A DNA stretch of 12,745 nt from JAJDIA01 sp031555145 (lineage in GTDB: Bacteria > Bacteroidota > Bacteroidia > Bacteroidales > Tannerellaceae), in the NCBI GenBank assembly GCA_031555145.1, contig JAVBUR010000090.1, forward strand, positions 1 through 12,745, read 5' to 3'. Below the pieces are notes generated by a model. That model was not told the origin of the DNA and did no database searches. It worked only from the letters and a program-made list of their open reading frames with translations. Positions 1 to 5,665 of this stretch are shown here, one piece after another (position 1 is the first letter of the stretch; the number at the start of each line of letters is the position of its first letter). The translations under genes were made by a program, and so were the position numbers.

Positions 1-95
1 TGAAACTTTTAGTTTCATAGGGTGAAACTCCGAGTTCCAAACGGTGAAACAGGCAGTTTCAATAGGTGAAACAAACAGTTTCATCCTAATGAAAC
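1..95. repeat. Array of four 22-bp palindromic repeats plus a fifth half-site
   Basis: Units start at 1, 23, 45 and 67, exactly 22 bp apart, and a fifth TGAAAC lies at 90-95. Each full unit reads TGAAAC-N4-AGTTTCA followed by a 5-6 bp linker. Unit 1 has perfect 7-bp arms (TGAAACT/AGTTTCA) around TTT. Unit 2 has one mismatch (AGTTCCA), which would be a G:U pair in RNA of the minus strand. Units 3 and 4 have perfect 6-bp arms. The N4 segments (TTTT, TCCG, AGGC, AAAC) and the linkers differ, while the arms are kept. The first three linkers end in GG. The array touches the window edge and may continue leftwards. It lies about 170 bp upstream of the M50 gene. Its function is unknown: it could be an operator array for a dimeric regulator, a chain of small RNA hairpins, or a REP-like intergenic repeat. 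The repeat structure is certain; its role is not. Confidence 0.9.
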
Positions 96-181
96 TATTG
101 CTGGTAGCTGTGTCGTGGCAAATAGCTTCAGATTCGGACAGATATGAACATGGCGAGGAATTCTACAAGGTTCCGGATTGA
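89..181 (+). CDS. Doubtful 30-aa small ORF with a hydrophobic N-terminus
   Basis: An ATG at 89, inside the fifth half-site of the repeat array, opens a 30-codon frame ending at TGA 179-181. The peptide starts MKLLLVAVSW and continues with a charged tail ending YKVPD. The short hydrophobic start followed by acidic and basic residues could be a small exported or leader peptide. It could equally be chance, or the remnant of a decayed gene. There is no convincing ribosome binding site and I recognise no family. The stop codon lies inside the inverted repeat at 173-186. I list it because nothing else occupies this stretch. Confidence 0.15.
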   Translation: MKLLLVAVSWQIASDSDRYEHGEEFYKVPD

Positions 182-186
182 TCCGG
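173..186. repeat. Inverted repeat CCGGAT-TG-ATCCGG upstream of the M50 promoter
   Basis: Perfect 6-bp arms flank a 2-bp centre. The element ends about 50 bp upstream of the -7 box at 236-243. It has no T-tract, so it is not a standard terminator. Its size and place would suit an upstream binding site for a dimeric regulator, but a 14-bp imperfect palindrome can arise by chance. Confidence 0.3.
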
Positions 187-235
187 CAAAATGATACCCC
201 TTGAAGGTGAGTGCCGGTTTTTTGCAAAATCGCCC

Positions 236-243
236 TATCTTTG
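236..243 (+). promoter_or_regulatory. Bacteroidales-type -7 promoter element for the M50 gene
   Basis: TATCTTTG matches the known Bacteroides -7 consensus TAnnTTTG at every fixed position. It lies 20 bp before the ATG at 264, giving a leader of roughly 14 nt. No TTG/TTTG -33 element sits at the usual distance of about 19-21 bp; the nearest TTTG (221-224) is only 11 bp away. The call therefore rests on the -7 box and its position. The element lies inside the longer reading frame that opens at TTG 201, which argues for the start at 264. Confidence 0.55.
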
Positions 244-263
244 TCGCCATCAAGTATGACATA

Positions 264-1424
264 ATGAAACAAATACTCATTTTTATCGCCTGGCTTCTGT
301 TGGGATGTATCGGCGGAATAGTTCTCGTTGGACTTTATTTTGTTCTCTTTACGGATATGAGCGTGATGGCATTCCTCGACAGATTCCAGCACGTTCACTT
401 TTCCCGGATAGCCGGACTCATGTGTTTGATCGTCTTCTCTTCCATTGCGAGCTTTTTCCTTCAAATTATGCTGCATGAAGGGGGACATCTGCTATTCGGA
501 CGGCTGACTGGTTTCCGTTTTGTATCCTTCCGTATAGGCAGTTTTACACTGCTGCGTGAGAATGGGCGATACCGGATCAAGCGATATGCCATTGCCGGTA
601 CAGGCGGGCAATGCCTGATGTCGCCGCCAGACGACGGATCCTTTGCTCCTTTTGCCTGGTATAATGCAGGAGGGGTCTTAGTGAACCTGGGTACAGCATT
701 GGCAGCATTGGCCTGGGTGATAATCGGTGCAGGCAGTCTGCCTTTTGCGGTAAAAGCGTTCTTGTTGATGTTCGCTTTCATCGGGCTATTCCTTGGCCTC
801 ATCAATGGTATTCCGATGAAACCGGGAGGATTTCCCAACGATGGATACAATATGCGATTGGCATTCGCGGATAAAGAACAGATGAAATACCTTGCTCTCC
901 AACTCCGGGTCAATGCCTTGTCGCAGGAAGGAACGCGCCTGAAAGATATGCCCTCCGAGTGGTTTGAGGAGATGGAAGTGACCGACTACAGCCAATTGTT
1001 GCAGGTTAACGCGCTGGCGATGTGCGCCTCACGCTATGCCGACAGGGGAGATTACGGACAGGCGCAAATGATTTATGCCGGAATCATGCAGCACAAGGAC
1101 AAGCTGATCGATTTATTTATCAACGAATACACCTGCGAATTACTCTATCTGGAACTGGTCGGCGAATGCCGTCCGGAAGAAGTGGACAGGTTATATACCA
1201 ACGATATCAAAGCCTACATCGACCAACATAAAAAACACATGCCAGGCAAACAATTGCTGGCATGTGCCTATGCATTGTTCCGGGAAAACGATCCGGATAA
1301 AGCGAAAACGATCTGCCATGAGGTAATCCATCACAAAGACAATTACCTGATGCAGGGCGAAGTACAATCGGCCATCGCCCTGATGGAGGAGCTGTTTGCC
1401 AAGGCGGGCCTGCTACAAAGTTAA
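264..1424 (+). CDS. M50-type (site-2 protease-like) membrane zinc metallopeptidase with helical C-terminal domain
   Basis: The 386-aa protein is predicted to be an integral-membrane zinc protease. Hydrophobic segments lie near residues 3-29, 48-70, 134-157 and 160-183. The HExxH zinc motif is HEGGH (71-75), directly after segment 2. A glycine-rich N-A-G-G-x-x-x-N stretch (134-141) resembles the S2P core. NGIP followed by PNDG (181-194) matches the N-x-x-P...DG motif that supplies the third zinc ligand, here D193. The soluble C-terminal half (about 195-386) is helical and holds TPR-like pieces near 249-276 and 330-356; there is no PDZ domain. M50 proteases cleave membrane-embedded substrates such as anti-sigma factors, but the target here is unknown and no anti-sigma gene is adjacent. 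I chose ATG 264 over TTG 201 because a -7 element lies between them and MKQILIFIAW is a natural membrane start. It is the only rightward gene in the window. Confidence 0.75.
   Translation: MKQILIFIAWLLLGCIGGIVLVGLYFVLFTDMSVMAFLDRFQHVHFSRIAGLMCLIVFSSIASFFLQIMLHEGGHLLFGRLTGFRFVSFRIGSFTLLRENGRYRIKRYAIAGTGGQCLMSPPDDGSFAPFAWYNAGGVLVNLGTALAALAWVIIGAGSLPFAVKAFLLMFAFIGLFLGLINGIPMKPGGFPNDGYNMRLAFADKEQMKYLALQLRVNALSQEGTRLKDMPSEWFEEMEVTDYSQLLQVNALAMCASRYADRGDYGQAQMIYAGIMQHKDKLIDLFINEYTCELLYLELVGECRPEEVDRLYTNDIKAYIDQHKKHMPGKQLLACAYALFRENDPDKAKTICHEVIHHKDNYLMQGEVQSAIALMEELFAKAGLLQS
1421..1424. other. Shared TTAA stop site of two convergent genes
   Basis: The palindrome TTAA supplies TAA to the rightward M50 frame (1422-1424) and TAA to the leftward GH127 frame (complement of 1421-1423). 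The coding regions overlap by 4 bp and leave no room for a terminator between them, so each transcript must end inside the opposite gene or be protected in another way. Confidence 0.9.
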
Positions 1425-3454
1425 TCCGGAATCCAGACGATCATCGTACTGTCATTCCTGTTATCCCAGGCGTAATAGGGTAACAGGTTCAATGTGGCTT
1501 CGGAAGAGGGACCCCCCTCCTTGTCGCCTTGCAGTCCGGCTGGCATACTGATCATATCGATACCGGCCAATATACCGGCTGTTTGACGGCTGATCCGGCA
1601 GTTTGACGGCATCGGGTCAATAGAAGCCTGCAGCACCGGGAAGGCATTGTCGGCGGCCTCGGCACAATAGACCAACGGCCCCCGGGTGATACTTAACCGT
1701 CCGCGATCGGCTTCCACCTGTTCGATTGCCTGGTTGAAACGTACAGGCATCGGCAGATACAGTTCGACCTTATCATCCGCCTGCCACTGCTTGCGGATAG
1801 ATACATAGCCGTCTCGGACCGGAGCATTCAGCTTTTTACCGTTTACGCGAAGTTCCCATTGCTGCTCCGAGGTATTCATATACTGATACAGGTTACCCGG
1901 TACAAACTGTGTCCCTGTCCATGTCGGGATACGGAGACGCAACGTAAATGCCTGACCTTCGACAGCAGGGGCAACCGCCAGTCGCACCATTTCATCAAAC
2001 GGATAATTGCTTTCCTGGCGCACTACTACCTTACCGTCACGCAAGGGTATCTCCGTCGAACTGCCGACATAGAACGAACAATAGACCTCATCGCTGGTAT
2101 AGGCATAGATCATACCCGGCACCTGCGGAATCAGGCGGGCCAGATTGGAGGGGCAGCAAGCGGTACCAAACCAGGGAGAGCGTCCTCGCAAGCCATGGTT
2201 GAACGGTGTACAGCCGTCTGTTTCAAGCGGGTTGACATAGAAAAACTTGTTGCCTTCCAGATTGACTCCTGCCAATACATTATTATATAAGGCAACCTCC
2301 GCCACATCCATATATTTCCCGTTCTTCCCCATCAGGAACATCCGGTGGTTAAACAGCACATTTCCCACGGCGGCACAGGTTTCGTTATACGCATCCTTAT
2401 TCGGCAGCACATACTCAGGGCCGAAGCCTTCAATGCCGTGTATAGCACCTAATCCGCCGGTGATATGCATACGGGTATCTACGATATTGTGCCAGATACT
2501 GTCCAGTGCCGGGCGCAATGTCAGGTCGTTGGTGAGTGCCGACACATCCGCCATACCGGAATAGAGATAAGCCGCACGGACAGCGTGCCCGACAGCTTTC
2601 GTCTGTTCCCTGACAGGCAGGTGTTGCTGGGCATATTCGGGCGCCATCACACCTTCTCCTTCGGGTATATACGTTACTCCACGGATATCGATAAACCGCT
2701 TGGCCATTTGCAGGTAGAGTGAGTCACCCGTTACGCGAAAGAGTTTGACCAGCGCCAGTTCCATCTCCTCGTGGCCGGGCGCCTGGTTTACCGGCTTCCC
2801 CTCATTATACGCCGGATCACCTTCGAAGAAGACATGGTTGATATGCCTGGCATTCCTGATCGCTACCTGCAGCCACTTGTCTTTGCCGGTTGCCTGGTAA
2901 TAGGCGGCAGCACCTTCATACATATGCCCCATGTTGTATAGCTCATGGCTATGTACCACCCATGAATACGGTTTGTCGCCCATACCGGCGCCGCCCCACT
3001 GTTGGGCGTCTTTGGATACACGGGTAATATGCGACTCATAATGATATCCGTCAGTCTGTTGAGCGGCGGCAATGAGGTCGATAATCTCGTCCATTTGGCG
3101 TTCCAATGCTGTATCCCGTTCGAGTGTCAGTAAATAGGCGGCTCCTTCCATTACCTTATATAAATCTGACGCTATATAGCGATGCGGGAAAGGGAGTTCG
3201 CTCTTGTTCCCTTTCAGAAACTCGGCTGTACGACGTAGGTTTTCCACCGCGGGCTTTGTTTTATCAAGCGCAAAAGGAACCAGGGTTTGCTTTTGGGTTT
3301 TCAGACGGGGCAGCCAGAAGTTATCCTGTAATACCACATCCTGGAAGGGAACGGGGATCAGGGTTTCGTTACTGACGGCAGGTGTCGTATCAATATCTGA
3401 ACAGGAAGTAGCCAGGCAGAAAGGCAAGGCAACAAAAAGGAGTAGTCGTTTCAT
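1421..3454 (-). CDS. GH127 (DUF1680) glycosidase, beta-L-arabinofuranosidase-like lipoprotein
   Basis: The 677-aa protein begins with a lipoprotein-type signal (MKRLLLFVALPFCLATSC, acylated Cys18). An (alpha/alpha)6 barrel spans about 40-440 and beta-sandwich domains follow. It carries the zinc-thiolate centre known from Bifidobacterium HypBA1: E358-T-C360 and the pair C433-C434, equivalent to Glu338, Cys340, Cys417 and Cys418. C433 would be the nucleophile. E342 lies 16 residues before E358, the same offset as the proposed acid/base Glu322, so the active site looks intact. GH127 enzymes release beta-L-arabinofuranose from plant glycans, and other members have different sugar specificities, so the substrate is not certain. 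No SusC/SusD pair or other glycosidase is nearby, so this is not an evident polysaccharide-utilisation locus. It lies 70 bp downstream of the EnvC gene and converges on the M50 gene. Confidence 0.9.
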   Translation of the reverse strand: MKRLLLFVALPFCLATSCSDIDTTPAVSNETLIPVPFQDVVLQDNFWLPRLKTQKQTLVPFALDKTKPAVENLRRTAEFLKGNKSELPFPHRYIASDLYKVMEGAAYLLTLERDTALERQMDEIIDLIAAAQQTDGYHYESHITRVSKDAQQWGGAGMGDKPYSWVVHSHELYNMGHMYEGAAAYYQATGKDKWLQVAIRNARHINHVFFEGDPAYNEGKPVNQAPGHEEMELALVKLFRVTGDSLYLQMAKRFIDIRGVTYIPEGEGVMAPEYAQQHLPVREQTKAVGHAVRAAYLYSGMADVSALTNDLTLRPALDSIWHNIVDTRMHITGGLGAIHGIEGFGPEYVLPNKDAYNETCAAVGNVLFNHRMFLMGKNGKYMDVAEVALYNNVLAGVNLEGNKFFYVNPLETDGCTPFNHGLRGRSPWFGTACCPSNLARLIPQVPGMIYAYTSDEVYCSFYVGSSTEIPLRDGKVVVRQESNYPFDEMVRLAVAPAVEGQAFTLRLRIPTWTGTQFVPGNLYQYMNTSEQQWELRVNGKKLNAPVRDGYVSIRKQWQADDKVELYLPMPVRFNQAIEQVEADRGRLSITRGPLVYCAEAADNAFPVLQASIDPMPSNCRISRQTAGILAGIDMISMPAGLQGDKEGGPSSEATLNLLPYYAWDNRNDSTMIVWIPD

Positions 3455-3475
3455 CTAACAGTGTATTTTCAGTTT

Positions 3476-3508
3476 CAAAGAATAGTCGTGCACGACACCG
3501 TCAATCAA
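3476..3508 (-). promoter_or_regulatory. Weak promoter candidate for the GH127 gene with a palindrome in the spacer
   Basis: On the minus strand TATTCTTTG (complement of 3476-3484) resembles the -7 consensus TAnnTTTG with one extra base. Two TTG triplets lie 17 and 21 bp upstream (complements of 3502-3504 and 3506-3508). A perfect 12-bp palindrome, GTCGTGCACGAC (3485-3496), fills the spacer right next to the -7-like box. This is a typical place for a repressor site. The 21 nt from the -7-like box to the ATG suit a short leader. Alternatively the gene is only co-transcribed with the EnvC gene across the 70-bp gap. Confidence 0.3.
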
Positions 3509-3524
3509 CAGGGAAGGCGGCGAC

Positions 3525-4814
3525 TTAGCGATCGAGCCAGGGCATCGGATCCAGTTTGGCTTTTTCTTTCCAGAGTTGGAAATGCAGGATGGTTTCGTTC
3601 CCGTTTTCCGTATCCGAGTAGATACGTCCCAATGCCTGGCGGGTAGTGACCTTATCGCCGACCTTGACAAATACCTGGCTGATGTTGCTATATACCGTCA
3701 GGTAATTCCCGTGGCGGACAATCACTGAATTATTGTACCCCGGCACAACGAAGACACGGGTGACTTCGCCATTGAAAACAGCGCGGGCTTCCGTTCCGGG
3801 AGTCGTCTGGATATCGATCCCGCTACTGTTGGTACGTACGTATTTCAATTCCTGATGTTGCTGTTCGCCGAATGTACCGACAATGGTATACCGTCCGTTC
3901 ATGGGGAAAGGCAGTTTCCCCCGGTTGGAGGCAAAGTTGTCTGAAAGTTGCTTTTCCGCTTTGGTCATGGCGTACCCACCTTTGGAATCCGCCTTACGTT
4001 CCTCGACGGCGGGTTCAGTCTTGGGATCCGTCTTCTTGCCTGTGGTAGCGGCCGTTTTCTCACGGGCGGTACGGGCCGCTTCCTCGGCACGAGCTATTTC
4101 ATCAGCGATCTGTCGCTCGATTTGTTTATTGAGGGCGGCAGCTTGCTGTTGTTTCTTTTTCAACTGGGCCTGCAATTCGCGTTGGCGCTTGTTCAGCTGT
4201 TGTACCTCTTTCTTCTGCGTGGATTCTTCCCCGATCAGTTTCTGGTTTTCTTCTTTCCGCTGGTCCAACAACGCTTCTTTCTCACTTCTGACCTTATCCA
4301 GTTCTTCCTGTTTAACGGCCAGTGCCTCTTGTTTGACGACGATCTCACTGGCCTGGCGCTTCTGCCAGTCGGCATATTCGCGCAAGTAGCGCATGCGGCG
4401 TAACGACTGGCTGAAGGTTTCAGCCGAGAGAATAAACAGCAACTTATCCTGTGAGTTTTGTCGCTTGTACAGGCTTTGTACGGACTTACCATAGTTCTCC
4501 CGTTTGACGTCCAACTCCTTTTCCAACCCGGTTACTTCCCGGCGTAACGCGTTTATCTGGGTATCGATGGTACGCATTTCCTGGTTAAGCAATTGGATCA
4601 CTTTCCGGCGGGACATAACCTGGCGGGACAGCAAGTTGAGGCGGTTCAGTGAATTACGCGCCGTCGTAGTAGTTTCCTGTAGCAGTTGATTCGTCATTTC
4701 GATCTCAGCCAATGCTTCTTTCCGCTGTTGTTCCAACTGCTTCACGGCAGCTGAGTTCTGGCCATATGCGGCCAGGACGAAACAGGAGAATAGAATAGAC
4801 CAGAGATAACGCAT
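3525..4814 (-). CDS. EnvC-like murein hydrolase activator with degenerate LytM (M23) domain
   Basis: The 429-aa protein has a signal peptide (about 1-18, ending AAYG), a long coiled coil rich in Q, E, K and R (about 22-255), a linker, and a C-terminal LytM/M23 domain (about 300-427). Active M23 enzymes have HxxxD and HxH zinc motifs. Here the first reads S330-S-G-I-D334, with Ser for His. The second reads I409-L-H411, with only the last His. The domain should therefore not cut peptidoglycan. This matches E. coli EnvC, whose coiled coil is recruited to the division site and whose inactive LytM domain switches on cell-wall amidases. No amidase gene is in the window. The start lies 3 bp after the DUF4292 stop, so translation is probably coupled. 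Confidence 0.9.
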   Translation of the reverse strand: MRYLWSILFSCFVLAAYGQNSAAVKQLEQQRKEALAEIEMTNQLLQETTTTARNSLNRLNLLSRQVMSRRKVIQLLNQEMRTIDTQINALRREVTGLEKELDVKRENYGKSVQSLYKRQNSQDKLLFILSAETFSQSLRRMRYLREYADWQKRQASEIVVKQEALAVKQEELDKVRSEKEALLDQRKEENQKLIGEESTQKKEVQQLNKRQRELQAQLKKKQQQAAALNKQIERQIADEIARAEEAARTAREKTAATTGKKTDPKTEPAVEERKADSKGGYAMTKAEKQLSDNFASNRGKLPFPMNGRYTIVGTFGEQQHQELKYVRTNSSGIDIQTTPGTEARAVFNGEVTRVFVVPGYNNSVIVRHGNYLTVYSNISQVFVKVGDKVTTRQALGRIYSDTENGNETILHFQLWKEKAKLDPMPWLDR

Positions 4815-4817
4815 AGC

Positions 4818-5663
4818 TTACTTTTTATTGACACCTAACGATTTAAATATCTCTGCAAAGGTAGTACGTTTGTACTTATCGGGCACCACCATCTCTATCT
4901 TTACAGGCACATCCGTCTGGATACGGTTGAAATACATCTTGATTCCACCCATAAGTGTGCCATCGGCCGTCACCTGTGTATCCATCAGGTTTGGAAAAGG
5001 TTGGTCGCCATTGATACGGAAATCGGCATACGTCCATTGCAGGGCGTAGCGGTTGGCGGCATCCGTAATATAAGTAGACAATAGTTTCTCTTCTCCATCA
5101 GCCATAAAGGTGTATTGCATGCCCATCGGATCTTTTACCCGTACTTCGGCCATCGTCCCTTCCTGTTTCAGGAGAAATTTATTGTAGTACTTCGATGTGA
5201 CCTCTTTTTCTCCCGGGTAGAACAGGCGGTTGACAAACAACGCCTGCAGGTTGTAGTAGTTGAATGTGATAGGAAGCTGTCCTTTCAGTTTGGCAAAGCT
5301 TTCGAATATATATTGTTTATTCATCCGGTCAATCACCAGGATGCTATCGGGCGTCATTTCAATCCTGAAAAACTCGACTCCCAGGAAGGGGACAATGGAG
5401 AGCTGAAGCGCATTGTCTTTCAGGATCTTCAAGTCCACACGCGAACTGATATCCGTTTTTCCAATCTTCACATCCGCCTGGATGCGGGCCACCAGCGAGT
5501 TAAAGGCAAAAGCCTGCTTTCCCATCGAATCAAAAAACTCGGTATGCGTCTTCGCCTCGCCCATACCAACGGTGCCTACTGCTTTTTTCGATGATTTACA
5601 ACCTGTCAGCAAGGCGACAAGCAATAGTGCAGTACAGAGGTATATAGATCGTTTGTTACTCAT
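4818..5663 (-). CDS. DUF4292 lipoprotein
   Basis: The 281-aa protein has a clear lipoprotein signal: MSNKRSIYLC, a hydrophobic stretch, then lipobox L19-T-G-C22 followed by KSSKK. The mature part alternates short beta-rich segments, with motifs such as VDLKILKDNALQLS, VPFLGVEFFRIEMTPDSI and a C-terminal run of strands. It resembles the DUF4292 family of Bacteroidota, which I recall as related to the LolA/LolB fold that binds lipids; no function is established. It sits between the TPR gene (2-bp gap) and the EnvC gene (3-bp gap). That fits an outer-membrane or periplasmic role in the same envelope process. The family call is from recalled sequence pattern and gene order. Confidence 0.8.
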   Translation of the reverse strand: MSNKRSIYLCTALLLVALLTGCKSSKKAVGTVGMGEAKTHTEFFDSMGKQAFAFNSLVARIQADVKIGKTDISSRVDLKILKDNALQLSIVPFLGVEFFRIEMTPDSILVIDRMNKQYIFESFAKLKGQLPITFNYYNLQALFVNRLFYPGEKEVTSKYYNKFLLKQEGTMAEVRVKDPMGMQYTFMADGEEKLLSTYITDAANRYALQWTYADFRINGDQPFPNLMDTQVTADGTLMGGIKMYFNRIQTDVPVKIEMVVPDKYKRTTFAEIFKSLGVNKK

Positions 5664-5665
5664 GT

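Noticed and set aside
1..95. CRISPR array
   Set aside because: The repeat units are only about 17 bp with 5-6 bp linkers; there are no 30-nt spacers and no cas genes.
201..263. TTG-initiated N-terminal extension of the M50 protein
   Set aside because: It contains the -7 promoter element, adds a non-membrane segment ahead of a natural membrane start, and depends on a rare start codon.
81..488. Leftward 135-codon frame across the array and M50 start
   Set aside because: It is antisense to the M50 gene, has no recognisable domain and crosses the repeats; it is a shadow frame.
1581..1612. Direct repeat of TTTGACGGC within the GH127 gene
   Set aside because: Two short copies about 20 bp apart in coding sequence with no dyad or conservation argument; probably chance.
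3883..4403. Rightward frames of 151 and 168 codons opposite the EnvC gene
   Set aside because: They are low-complexity Ser/Phe/Leu-rich antisense translations of the coiled coil, with no promoter or homology pattern.
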